The notes under the pieces: model-generated
The model's database searches: none
What the model was told of the DNA's origin: nothing
What the model saw: the letters and a program-made list of their open reading frames with translations, nothing else
DNA from: Rusavskia elegans
Taxonomy: Eukaryota > Ascomycota > Lecanoromycetes > Teloschistales > Teloschistaceae
Assembly (NCBI GenBank): GCA_011316305.1
Contig: SAUG01000135.1
Location: forward strand, 62,001 to 126,000
Length of the DNA stretch: 64,000 nucleotides
Reading direction: 5' to 3'
Shown here: in pieces, positions 52,621-64,000 of the stretch
How positions within the stretch are numbered: position 1 is the stretch's first letter
Layout of the letters: each line of letters starts with the position of its first letter
Translations under genes and position numbers: made by a program

Positions 52621-55600
52621 GTTTGATTCGTCCGCCTTCGTCACCCGGTGCACTACGAATATTCACTGTGACCGCGTACTAGGAGAGTCATTATTAGTCC
52701 TTTGCACACCTTTATCAGGGACAGCACGATACTCACCTCGGTAGGATCATGATCAGTTATCGGCACGATCTCAATCGCATCCCCCTCCTTCTCCGCATCT
52801 CTAGTCGAAATCTGATTCTGAATTGACACAGCCGTATTAAACAAAGGCTCCCCAGAGAAGCCAAGATCATGCTGCACTTTCGCCAGGGAGCAATGCTGAT
52901 GGGGCAACATGCTAAGATAGTCGCTTTGAACATTGTGAACAATATCCTTGAGGGTCTTGGCTGGCGAAAAGTTGACACGGCATACCAACATGTTGATGAA
53001 GGCGCCGACTGTATCCTGTATCCCGTCGACAGGGGCCTCGCGGCCTGCTGTGAGATTACCGAAGCAGACATCATCTCTCGAAGTGTACTGCCGGAGGAGC
53101 AAGCCCCATGCAGCAATCATGACATTGGACAAGGTAACTTCATTGCTTCTGCAGAAAGCTTGAAGTTCGGGGAACCGTTTGAAATCGAGGTAGATGGCAT
53201 TCAACCGTTGCTTCTCAGTAGGCGTGTTGTTCATCGTGGGAATGTGGCAACGCTCGACCTTGTGTAAGTAGTTCTTCCAGAAAGCGGTGCCAGTGCCTTC
53301 ACCGAGGCTGCTGATGAATTTGACGTAGTTCGAGTACAGTGGTTTGTCACCATCCGGTAAGCGATTCTCATAAGCCAACGCAAGATCTCTGGTGATCAAA
53401 GCTCCAGAGCCACCGTCAATGACGGCATGATTGAGCTCGAGCTTGGTGTAGCATTTGCCGGACCTGGTGGTGCAGATGGCGAATTGATGAGGCAGCATTG
53501 GACGTCTAGTCTTGTTCGTCTCACGCAGAGACGACTTGGTGAATTCCTTCTCGAAGTCGTCGTCTGCACATTGCAAGACAAGAGCCCCACCAGGGGCTTG
53601 TTTGAGAGCGATTTGGTCAAAAGCATGACCCTTGCAGACACTGTAGACAAAGGCGGTCCTCAGAGATTGGTGTCGATCCACAACCTTCTGCCAGGATCGG
53701 ACAAGCCTCTGGACGTCGACTTTGCTGCCCCCGTGTGACAAATAGACCTCCGAGATGACGAAGTTGACATACTGCTCCGGATTCCGGATTTGTGACAGCA
53801 GCAGTCCCTCTTGGGTAGGTGCTGTTGTATAGATATCCTCGACCTCGTCCAGGCTTTTGATGCCGACCTCAGCAAACGTCTCGGTCAAATGCTTGTGCAG
53901 ACCACTATAGTTCGTCGGCAAGAGCGGATAGTCGATGAGAGATGCACCGGGTTTCGACTTGACCAAATCCTTCACAAGGCTTTCCAGACCGCGCTGGCAC
54001 TCCGTCACCCATTGTTCAATGGCATCTTGGTGCTGCATATGTTTGTTGTACATGAATGAGAAATGGATCTGGTCATTCGAAGCGCCCACGGATATTTCGA
54101 ACAGCGCCATTCTCGTTGTTTTAGGTCCAACATCTGCCACAGCGTATTGTTCTTGTTCGCTCTTGGCGATGTCGAAAGGTGCAAAGAGGGAGTCGTTCTT
54201 GCCAGACTGCTGGCTTTGTCCCGTGTAATTGACGAGGATTTCCATAGGCATGTGGTCGCCGAATCGCCAGCGTCCGTCCGGTGTAAGATAACGATGAGCA
54301 AAGTAGTCTCTGCCGTTGTTTGGAATCGACCGGCGGAGATCTTTGACTCGTTGCAACACCTCCACCGCAGATAGTTCTTCGCTTCCTGCAGGCAGCTGGA
54401 GTGGGGAGATGGAAGTGAACCATCCCGTTGTGGCAGTGAGATCAATACTTGGATCCCAAGCATCACGCCCGTGGCTTTCACTAAAGACCGTGGGCGCTGC
54501 TCGCTGAGGGAATGCAAGTTTGAAGGAGCTAATGAGGGCAGATAGGAAGAGCTCGACCGGTTGGGTCCGCAGGGTATTATTCGATTTCCCAAACGCCAAT
54601 TGAGTTGTGGCCTGGTCGACGGTGAACCTCTCGACCTTGACATCGGCATATGTATTGATAGCGTCAGCCATACCCCAGAACGCCATATCGGCTCTCTTGA
54701 TATTAAAAGGCAGAACGCCTTTGATCTTCGATGCCTCTCGTTGCGTAGCGTGGGTATACTGCATCTGGTTCCAGACCTGGAAGGACATTGGCTTCTCGAT
54801 GGCCTCGGTCTGGGACGTAAGTAGATCTTCAAGCTGCTGAACGATGATGTTCCAGGATACCACATCAATGATGAGATGATGTGCGACAAGCGACAGGACT
54901 TGCCCTTTGTCCAGGGTGTCGATAAGCTTGATGGCAAAAAGCGGGCCATTGACAATATCCAAGCTGTTCTGATTGGCAGCGAGCACCGGCAACATCTGAC
55001 TTGAATGTTCTACTTGATGCTCATCCAACCGAAAAGACGCCGAGACATCCTTAACGATACGTTGTTGCCATGTACCAGCTTTATTGCGGGAGAACCTTGC
55101 TCTGAACATAGAGTGTTGATGGACGATAGTCTCAATGGCGGCCCGAATAGTAGCTCCCTCAGTCTTGCGGGTAAGACGAAGCAGCTGGCTCTGATTGAAC
55201 CGACCTTCGCGTGTGTAATCACAAGAGGGACCCGCCAGCTCAAAGTACATCCGCTGCACTGGCGATAGATCAAAGGGTTCATCGATCTTCTCCTCCGTAG
55301 CTGCGATCTTGGGGGTCTTCGAGGTGTTGCCTCTGGACTCAGCCAAAGCCGCTAGTTGAAATAGCGATTTACTTTGCAAGATTTCCTGCAAGGACATTAT
55401 AATTCCAACCTTGCGAAGCTTGGCAATGATTGACATGGAGATCAGGGAGTCGCCACCTTGACTCATGAACGACCGGCTTGGATCAATCTCGTCAACCGGA
55501 TTGTTGAAGACATCAGCCCATACTTCACGCAGCTGCTGCACAGTTTCCGTGATGGGTGCTTTCTCCTGTGCATCGTTATCATTGGCGGTGCTCTTCCGAT

Positions 55601-58600
55601 ACTGATCATCATCCATCTTCTCGATCCACCTCTCAACCTGCTTCCTATCAAGTTTACCTGACACCAGCAGCGGTACAGCTTCGACGGCTATCCACAAAGC
55701 AGGGACCATGTAGACTGGTAGTCGATCGGAAACGAATTCGCGTACATCCTTTAGCTGGGCCTGTGCCTTCTTGACACGACTTTCGTCTTGCAGTAACACA
55801 CACTCCTTAGCATTAGAAGCTTGCGACTCCGAGCACATGTCCGAAAGCGATAGCACAGCCACAAGTCGTTTCTTGCCGAAACCCGCCTTCGGAACGATGG
55901 CGACCGTATGCCTGATATGTGGATGTAATTCGAACTTGTGTTCGATTTCTCCAAGCTCGATACGGTTGCCGTGAAGTTTGATCTGGTTATCCTTTCGTCC
56001 GATGAACGTAATGCTGCCATTCTCGGCGTATTTGACCAGATCACCAGTCTTGTAGATCTTCTGGTGTGTCGTCGATGCAGGAAACACACTGGCAAGCCAG
56101 TCTGGGTTGTTGATAAAAGCAGCTTGAGTCTTAGCCTCGTCGTGAAGATATTCACGAGCAAGTATAGGTCCACCCAGGAGAAGTTCTCCCACGCAGCCCA
56201 GAGGCGCCAGCTTGTTATGGTCCTCAGCATCGGCAACCCAGGCGAATCCATTATCATGAGCGTAGCCAATGTTGGAAGAATCTTTGTCCCTCGAAGTATT
56301 CGAGTTGACCACAGAGATGACTGAAGCTTCCGTTGGGCCATAGCCGTTGACAAGCGACAGAGAGTCTGCCCACTTAAGAACATTTTCCTTTGACATAGCT
56401 TCACCACCGCATACTAGGACTTTTAGTGATGATACCGCAGCTGGCTCAATGAGGTTGGCTACAGAAGGTGTCAAGAACGCCCACGTAGCTTTGAGGCCAT
56501 TGATAGCAGACGCTAGATCCGTCATCTTGGCTTCATTATTGGGTACGCAAACGCATGCGCCCAGGGTGAGGGGTGATAAATTTTCCATAAGCCCGACGTC
56601 GAAAGTGACGGAAGCGAAGTTGAAGACTCTGGAGGACGGGGTCATGAGCATGGCTTCGGTGTATGCCAAAGAGCTGGAAGTGAACGCTTGGTGCTCCACA
56701 ACAACCCCCTTTGGCCGGCCGGTAGAGCCAGAGGTAAAGATCACATAAGCTGTGTTGCTGCTCTCAGCCTCAAGAAGCGTGGTGTCACTTCCACTGTCAT
56801 CAACTGTTGGCAGCTGAGCGATAGTTTTCTCCTCGATTGAGATGACAGCTTCCACCATGGACGAGTAGCGGTCATGGTATCCCGGCGAGCAGAGTAATAC
56901 GCTAGCTCTGGAGTCCTTGATGATTTCTGCATGACGAGAAACAGGATGTGCTGGATCAAGAGGAACGACAGCACCTCCGGCGAGAAGAACACCCATTTGA
57001 GCAACTAGAGCCCATCTTGACTTGTCCATACAAAAGGGCACAAGCACCTCGGGCGAAACGCCGAAATTGCGTTGCAAATTTTGTGCAAGCTTTTCCGCAT
57101 GCATGCTCAATTCTTGATACGTGAATTCACCATCCCACGCACAGACAGCTGGAGATTTGGGAATCATCTCGGCCTGTTGCAGGAACAGCTCATGGATGCA
57201 CTCCTTGACTGTGACCGGTTCGTAGTCATTCCATTGACGAATCGACTCAATATCCCGCAGGCTGATCACCTTCACCTGGCTCAGCTTCATGGCACCGTCG
57301 GACGAGGCGGAGTAAATTTGGCCCAAGATCCCTTCCAGCTGGTAAAGCAGTCTCTGAACATGCCACTTGGAGATGACATGCTCGTTGTAGTGAGCATCGA
57401 TCTCGATGACTGACTCATCAGCGCTGCACTCGACGACGAGCGGATAGGTGAAGAAGTTGGAGCCAACACCTGTGTTGACTGGATCCCACAGTTTAGACTC
57501 CCCTTGGCCGCCCTGAGCGGTCTGTATGACGAGAAGATTTTGAAAGTCGCAAGCCATGGCGCAGTCTTCGTTGAGCCGGCGGATGTTCTGCATGCCGACA
57601 TGCTGATATGGGATGACTTCAGCCGCCATCTGGTTGATCTTTTGTAGGAGATCCTTGATCGTGGACGTCTTGTTCAATTGAATCCTCGTGGGAATCGTGG
57701 TCAAGGTCGGGCCAAGCATGTCGATGACTCCATCAACGGGGATATCACGTCCTGTCATAGTCTCACCAAAGACCACATCATCGCTTCCGGTATGTGCGGA
57801 TAGCAATATTCCCCACGCAGCTCTGATAATGGTCGGTAGCGTAATGCCTGTTGCTGTCGCCTTTGGCGGGAGCCGAAGGGTGTATTTCAAGGCGTCGGTA
57901 CTTCCCTGTTGCTCTCCCTCAGTGGATGAGACGCGCGGAAAATTGATGCTCTGCAGTCCATCAAACTTGGAGCGCCAGAAGCGGTCCGACACTTGACGGT
58001 CCGTGCTCGAGATGTACTTGATGAACTGTGCATAGGATGCCCTGATTGGAGGCGGTGAGTCTTCGAAGTAAATATCCTCAACTCTTTGCAGCATCCTCGG
58101 CATACTCCATCCATCATAGAGAGCATGATGGACTGACCAGACCAGATACCGGTCGGACGAAGACCCGCTGTCGACCAAGGTAAACCTCATTAATGGAGAT
58201 CCGCTGTGTTCAGGTAGTGGTACTGGAGTATCGGTGACATCTCCTAAACGCTCAGCCGAATGCCATTCTATAACCTCTTCCTTCAAAACGGCTTGAACGA
58301 ATGTCGAGTCACTCGTATGGACAATTCTGGTTCTCAGGATAGCCATGTCTTCGATGGCTCTTTCCCAGGCCGCCTTAAAAGCATCAAGATCCACCGCTTC
58401 AGGAAGGCGAAAGATGTTGTTCGCCACGTAGGCGCCGGGCTGTTTGATGGACAACGTAATGAGGCCCTCCTGTAGTGCACTGCATGGATATGCATCGGCC
58501 AGCTGTTCTTTCTCAACGCAACACTGTGCAGTGATCTCGTCGAGCAGTTGGCCAAGAGCATCGACATTGCCTAACAACCCAAATGGCTTCAGCACAGATT

Positions 58601-61600
58601 GATCGCTTTCGTCCAACAGACTGCATGCGCTGGCCATCTCTTTGAGGGTGGGTTTCCGGAAGATGTCGAGTACACTCAATGATATCTTCTCCGCTCGAGC
58701 GGCAGCAACGAGTTTCATGGCCTGTACACTGTCACCTCCGACGACAAAGAAGCTGTCGTCAAGTGTGGCCGATGCTGATTGCAGGCTTAGAATACGCTCC
58801 CACAACTTTTGAAGTCGTTTCTCCATTTCAGTGGTCGGCATCCGTTTGTTGCCGCTGCTGGCGAGTTTCAATGGCGCGGTCTCCTCCACTGACAGCTTCG
58901 ACACGATCTTACAGAGATGAGTTCGGTCTAGTTTTCCAGATGCTGTCCAAGGCATGCGTGATAGTGGTATAAAAAGAGTTGGGATCATGTAGGCGGGTAA
59001 AGCTCCCGCAAGGTCCGCTTTGAGCTTCCTGCATAGTGAAGTGGTGTCGTCTGTCATAGCCAACAGCAGCTTGCCTTCATCTGAACTCTCAACATCAGTA
59101 GCTTGATCCCGTTGGCCAGCAATGCAGAAAAAGACAGCCAAAGTGCGCTCTTGTCCAGACGGTGCAACCATCTCGATAGCGGTGTGGACATTCTCCGGGA
59201 CTCTTTTCTTGACGTGGTGTTCAATTTCTCCGAGCTCGATCCGTAACCCATTGAGTTTGATCTGGGTATCTTTTCGCGAGACGTATACGATATTGCCGTC
59301 TGATCTGTAACGTACGAGATCGCCAGTTTTGTACACCAGAGTCCCTGAGTCACTGACAGGCTCTTGAGCAGTATGATCCATGAAAGAAGGCCGCGGAACG
59401 AAAGATTTGGCAGTCTTCTCTTCGTTGTTCAAGTACCCACGAGCGACAGTGTTTCCCTCAATCACTAGCTCGCCGACGCTGCCGATAGGCATCAATTGTG
59501 TATGATCTTGGGGGTTGACGACCCAGCTTCGGCAGCCAACAGCGTGACCAATCACCGCTGGGTCATTGTCGACAAGGCGCTTTTGCTCATCCACCTTGAG
59601 ACTGGTAGTGGCAATGACAGCACATTCGCTGGGCCCGTATGCATTGACCAGGCTCGTCTTGCCAGTCCATTTAGCAATGTGTCTTGCCTGCATGGCTTCT
59701 CCACCAGTCACTAGCACCTGCAGGCTGGGAACGCTTCCAGGATTCAGGACCTCGGCAACAGATGGAGTCAACAGGGTCCAATTGACGGACATGCGACGGA
59801 TAGCACCGGAGACGTCGTTCATTCGTTCTTCATCACTTGGGATGCAGACGCAGGCACCGATGATCAAGGAGGTGAGAATTTCCATAATCGAAGCGTCGAA
59901 GCAGAGGTTCGAGAACTGTAGGACTCTGGACCTCTGAGTCATCAAAATGGCGGGCGCATGCTCTGTAGCGCTCGTAGCAAATGCCTGATGAGAAATAATA
60001 GTCCCTTTGGGGAGACCTGTTGTTCCGCTCGTGAAGATGAGATAGGCTGCATTGTTGGTATTGGAGGGCGAGACGGCCTTTTCATAGAGTGGTTGTTCCT
60101 GCTGCTCCAAACCCATACCTACAACATGTGTCGTGACCCCAGCATATCCACGGAATTTGTTGCTGTGCTTTGCAGATGACAGGACGAAATTCGCATTGAC
60201 ATCGCTGATGATGAATTTGAGTCGATCTTCAGGGTGTGTGGGTTCAAGGGGGACAAAGGCTCCACCGGCCTGGAGTACTCCAAGCATGGCTACTACAGCC
60301 CACAACGACTTTTCGAAACAGATGGGAACATACGATTCTGGTCCAACGCCAAGAGCGGAAAGCTGATGCGAGAGTCGTGTGGATAGTGCAATGAGCTGCG
60401 TATATGTCAAATCCCCATCCCACGAGCATACTGCAGGTGTCGAAGTGGGAAGCTGACGCGACTGACGCTCGATGACTTCGTGTACACAACGGTCGACCTT
60501 TGGCAGCCGGCGGCTGTTCCACTCCAAAACCTGCTTTGTGTTGCTTGCACCGCAGTATTCGATAGCTTCTATTGTACGCTCGGGGGCAACGGTAGCTATC
60601 AAAGAGCTCAGGACTTGACTGAAGGTGTCTGAGATATTCTTCGCTTGGGTTTCGCAGAGGAAGGTCGTCCAGTATGTGAAGTAAACCGCAACATGCGCAC
60701 CATTGACTTCCACATTCACTGTCAGATCATACTCGGAAGGATCGTGAGCATCCAGGATATCGAATGTAATCTCTTGATCCGTAGCATCCCGCGGAGCGGG
60801 ACGTCTTTGATAGGTGAAAGCCGTGTTGAACAGCGACTTCCCAGCCAGTTGCAACTCATGCTGCATGTCGCCTAATGAAAAGGCCTGGTGGGACATACTT
60901 TGGGTATAGTCGTCACGGATCTGCTCCAAGGCGCCGCTGATCTGCACCTCATTGCTGCAGTCCATGCGGCATACTAACATGGAGATGAAGAGGCCCACAG
61001 CGTCTTCGATGCCCTCGACCGGAACATCACGCCCAGAGCTAAGGTAACCGAAGCAGACGTTCTGATTACCTGTATACGCTCGAAGAACGAGCGACCAAAC
61101 GAATTGCAAGGCAGTCGAGAGGGTGACACTGCGCTGGGTACAGAACGATTGTAGTCGTGCAACATCGCGCAGCTCAAGCTCAAGTGTTCGAAGCTCCTTC
61201 TCTTCGTTGAGGCCGTCAGTCAGAGCTGGGAAATGGCAGGGCTCAACAGCATCAAGATACCGCCGCCAATAGGCCGAATCGTCCTCCCGAGATGTCCGCT
61301 GGAGGTATGCAACGTATTCACTATATAAGAGCGTCTTTTCTACCTTGGGGGTTTGAGAGATATAGGCGCGAGCGATGTCCTGGAAGATGATCGGAATCGA
61401 AGTACCGTCGCAGATGGCGTGGCTGAGCTCCAGCCTACAGAACATGCGTTCACCGTTCGTTTCGCAGATTGTGAGCCGATGATGAGGCTGAGCGTCCGCG
61501 GAGCTGATGCAGGCCTTACTTTCCAGGGCTGCAACAGCGTGTGCGGCATCGGCTTGAAGCAGTTCAATTCTAGCAGGACTCTGCTTCAAGACCGCTTGAT

Positions 61601-64000
61601 CAGTGAGACCCTCACGCGACAAGCTCTCGAAGAACACGGTCCGTAAAGACGTATGCCTCTGCACGACTGCTTGCCATGCACGTGCAAGTCTTTCTGCGCT
61701 GACGCGAGAACCTGGGTTGGCTGGGTTGACGGCGAAGATTGAGTGAAACATGTACTGTCCGGTACTCCTAATCTGGCTTAGCAGTAACCCTTGCTGCATT
61801 GAAGAGCATCCGTAGACGTCTTCAAGCTCGGTCATCGATTCGACACCTATTGAAGGAAGTCTCTCATGCAGGTTGCTCAGAGTATTGTAGGCCAAAGGCA
61901 ACGACGGGAAGTTGCTCAGTGTAGGCTGAGTCTGTAGGTCGAGCAACGTTACAGCGGAACGTCGTAGGCTTGCTTCTATCTCGTTTAACCAGCTCTTGAT
62001 GTCGTCTTGACGTTCGATCGATTGGGGATGTGTGAGAGACATTTTCAAGCGGTCATTGACGATGGACGCAGATAGTTCGAAAAGAGCCAGTCGTGGCACC
62101 GTCGCGCCGATGTCCGATCTGCCTGTCAATTCGTCCAGAGGCTGGAACAGAGAGGTTGCCTTGTTGAATTGCTTTTCCTGGCCAAGGTAGTTGAAGGCTA
62201 TCTCCATTGGCCAGTGGCCAGTCGACTGTCGTCTTCCCTCTTCGGTCAACATGCGATGTGCGAAGTAGGGGCGCCCATTGGCCTTGGTGCTCCTCCTCTG
62301 GTCTTTGACCCAGCGGATGACGTTGGCGATATCATGGTCTTGAGCGGCTTCAGAGGGAAGAAACACCGGACTGATGGTTGTGAACCAGCCCACTGTATGT
62401 GATAGATCGAGGTCGGAGTCCCAAGGCTCCCGCCCATGGGCTTCATTGAAGACTGCGGGTGGTTGTTGTCGGTCTGGGAATGCTCGGCAGAAGGAGTATA
62501 GAATGGACCCAAGAAGTGTGTCGATCAGCTCGGTACCAAGAGATCGATTGCATGGCCCAAGAAGATCTCTCGTAGTCGCCTCATCAAGAGAGAAGCTTGA
62601 TTTAGTAGTTACGCCATAGTTGTTATCCTGGCCCGTCACGTTCCAGAAGGAGTAATCAGCAGCAGGGACCTCTGTCAGTGCTTGTTGACCGTCCTCCGGC
62701 GCCTTCTCCAGCTGAAGACGGGACCATACCTGGAAAGAGAGAGGTGGTTGGGGAAGGGCCTTGTCTGAAACAACAAGTTCTTCGAGATCGTCCAGAATGA
62801 TTCCCCAAGAAACCACGTCAACGACAAGATGGTGTACAACCAGTGACAGTACTTGGGAGCCGCTTTCGTCGGACTCAAACAGGTTTACAGCAATGACTGG
62901 CCCGTCCTGAATGTTGAGACTTTTCTGGCTCGTCTCGATGATGGAACCCATCTTGTTGGAGGAGAACTTCCCGGAGTGAGACGTGCATAGCAGGGACCTG
63001 GATGAATCTTTACTGAGTGACTGCACCCATTGACCATCACCTCGTTGTTGGAAGCGTGCTCTCAGCATTGACTGGCTTTTCACCAACGCCTCCACCGCGG
63101 CAAAAACTTTGGCTGGATCTTGCCTCTGATTGATTCTCAGCGCGGTGCTTTGGTTGAAGTGCTGGTAATTATCTCCGACCCAATCGAAAAACAATCGTTG
63201 AATCGGCGACAGATCAAATGGCACCTCGAATTCTTCCGCAAACTGAGTAGACTCCTTAGGCAACGTCACGCGGGTTGCAAGGTCTGAAAGCGAGGGGCAG
63301 CGGATGATGTCCTGAACAGTGACCCCAAGCCCTTGAGTCCGGCACTGCGAGGCAACCTGCAAAGCGGAGATGGAGTCACCACCCAAATAGAGAAAGTTCT
63401 TGTCCAGGCCGATCTGTTGTGCTGGCAGGTGCAGAACCTTGGACCAGATCCTCTGGAGTCTCTGCTCGACTTCAGTACCTTGTGCCTCTGTGCTGTCGGA
63501 ATCTGTTCCGGATATCTTCCGAAAGACTTCCTCATTCATGTCCTCGATCCATGTCGTAATTTGGCGCCGACCAAGCTTGCCGCTGGGTAGGAGGGGGATC
63601 GATGTCAATACAATCCAGTTGCTTGGTACCATGTATGGCGGGAGACGGCTTGTCAGGCAGTCCTTGGCTGATTGTATCTGACACTCTGCGTCCTTTCGAG
63701 CGACAAAAGATAGTCCTCCATTCTCTGTATGTGGGTAGTTACGATCTTTGAACGCAAGGACACCGACCAGCTTCTTTTCATAAAGGCCACGGGACGGGAT
63801 AGTAGCGAGACCGTGACGGATAGATGGGACTTGACCTAGGTGATGCTCGACTTCACCCAACTCCAGCCTCTGGCCGTGGACCTTTGCCTGATTATCCTTG
63901 CGGCCTACATACAGAAGAGAACCATCTTCAGCGTATCGAACCAGATCTCCGGTCTTGTACGCAATATCTGCAGAAGCCACAAATTTCTGCACCCAGGGGG
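49868..64000 (-). CDS. Non-ribosomal peptide synthetase, 3' part (5' end beyond window)
   Basis: Multimodular peptide synthetase of at least ~4,690 aa in view. The frame is open to the right edge; one intron is seen (52679-52736, GTGAGT...CTCCTAG). It enters inside an adenylation domain (YKTGDLVRY) and runs A(partial)-T-E / C-A-T / C-A-T-E / C-T / C-T*. Carrier motifs are LGGDSISAL (near 63380), VGGDSVQAM (58735), QGGDSLISM (55455) and LGGDSILAM (52000). The last, ESGGDLISLAS (50225), lacks the serine. Condensation active sites read SHAICDG, HHALYDG, NHAVIDG and SHAQYDG; epimerase sites are HHLVVDVVSW and HHLIIDVVSW. There is no thioesterase; a terminal C domain may release or cyclise the product. 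A short basic tail ends the protein at a TAG. Confidence 0.95.
53990..55285 (-). other. NRPS epimerisation domain 2
   Basis: Starts PFDLSPVQRMYFEL. The active site AHHLIIDVVSW is at about 54860-54890, followed by ESHGRDAWD and TTGWFTSISPL. It predicts a D configuration for the A3 residue. Confidence 0.88.
55640..57215 (-). other. NRPS A3 domain
   Basis: Complete adenylation domain: VIFTSGSTGRPKG (near 56725), FDVG (near 56600), NGYGPTE (near 56335), YKTGDLVKYAENG and VSGKLDRKQ. The tentative pocket is D-V-M-L-V-G-G-V-I, close to that of A2. It is followed by a carrier and an epimerisation domain. Confidence 0.85.
58920..60490 (-). other. NRPS A2 domain
   Basis: Complete adenylation domain: LIFTSGTTGLPKG (near 60020), FDAS (near 59890), NAYGPSE (near 59640), YKTGDLVRYRSDG and ASGKLDRTH. 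By eye against GrsA numbering the pocket reads approximately D-A-M-L-V-G-A-V-I. The assignment is tentative, and I do not predict a residue beyond 'probably not charged'. Confidence 0.85.
61960..63225 (-). other. NRPS epimerisation domain 1
   Basis: Begins PFDLSPIQRLFFDW after the carrier domain. The active-site motif VHHLVVDVVSW is at about 62806-62840, followed by EAHGREPWD and TVGWFTTISPV, as in epimerisation rather than condensation domains. It predicts that the residue loaded by A1 becomes D. Confidence 0.88.
63560..64000 (-). other. NRPS A1 domain, C-terminal part
   Basis: Only the end of this adenylation domain is in view: core A7 YKTGDLVRY, A8 GRKDNQAKVHGQRLELGEVE and A10 LPSGKLGRRQ. 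Its specificity pocket lies outside the window. Confidence 0.9.

Overview
The window looks like filamentous ascomycete DNA (Pezizomycotina). The evidence is short GT-AG introns, a giant non-ribosomal peptide synthetase (NRPS), a HET-domain gene, CFEM and small secreted proteins, and two AT-rich blocks that have almost lost CA/TG dinucleotides, which is the mark of repeat-induced point mutation (RIP). The sequence does not fix the species. All gene models were made by eye from frame, splice signals and family resemblance.

Layout. 1-5616: RIP-degraded LTR-retrotransposon array with three ~400-bp LTRs in direct orientation; a ruined gag zinc knuckle is readable on the minus strand. 6437-9586: a three-exon protein of unknown function (1011 aa). 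9600-9900: repeat debris sharing a block with the transposon at 35 kb. 10486-12753: secreted M28-type metallopeptidase. 13816-18413: small secreted proteins and a conserved small hydrophilic protein. 18982-20714: head-to-head pair of related secreted proteins, one with a premature stop. 21085-30832: metabolic and membrane genes (fatty acid hydroxylase/sterol desaturase family, CDP-alcohol phosphatidyltransferase, MFS transporter, small CxxC protein, TLC-domain protein, cytochrome P450, double-CFEM surface protein). 30833-32703: little. 32704-41117: a decayed locus described next. 41752-42058: frameshifted membrane-protein relic. 42550-43697: five-exon secreted protein, paralogue of the gene at 17174. 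43959-45882: HET-domain gene. 47361-47987: another small secreted protein. 47996-48318: tRNA-derived SINE-like repeat. 49868 to the right edge: 3' part of an NRPS on the minus strand.

The most interesting part is 33.8-41.1 kb. A minus-strand gene fuses a caspase-like protease (His in YYGGHG, Cys in LLDCC) to a SesB-type alpha/beta-hydrolase lipase (HSLGG) and ends in a short Gly/Asn/Gln-rich motif (VYSGSINAQAGQVIQGN...). The convergent neighbour starts with a matching motif (VYSGPVKGNVVIQGD...) followed by ankyrin repeats. This sensor/effector arrangement, with the motif N-terminal in one partner and C-terminal in the other, resembles fungal amyloid-signalling cell-death pairs, but with a caspase-lipase fusion as the effector. 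Both genes look dead: each has an in-frame TAG of the type CpA-to-TpA mutation makes, the effector also has a frameshift, and a 3.6-kb RIP-mutated Mutator-like transposon with a perfect 8-bp target duplication sits in one of its introns.

The NRPS as seen runs A(partial)-T-E / C-A-T / C-A-T-E / C-T / C-T*, where the last carrier domain lacks the phosphopantetheine serine. Two epimerisation domains predict two D-residues in the peptide. None of the other genes can be tied to it from position alone.
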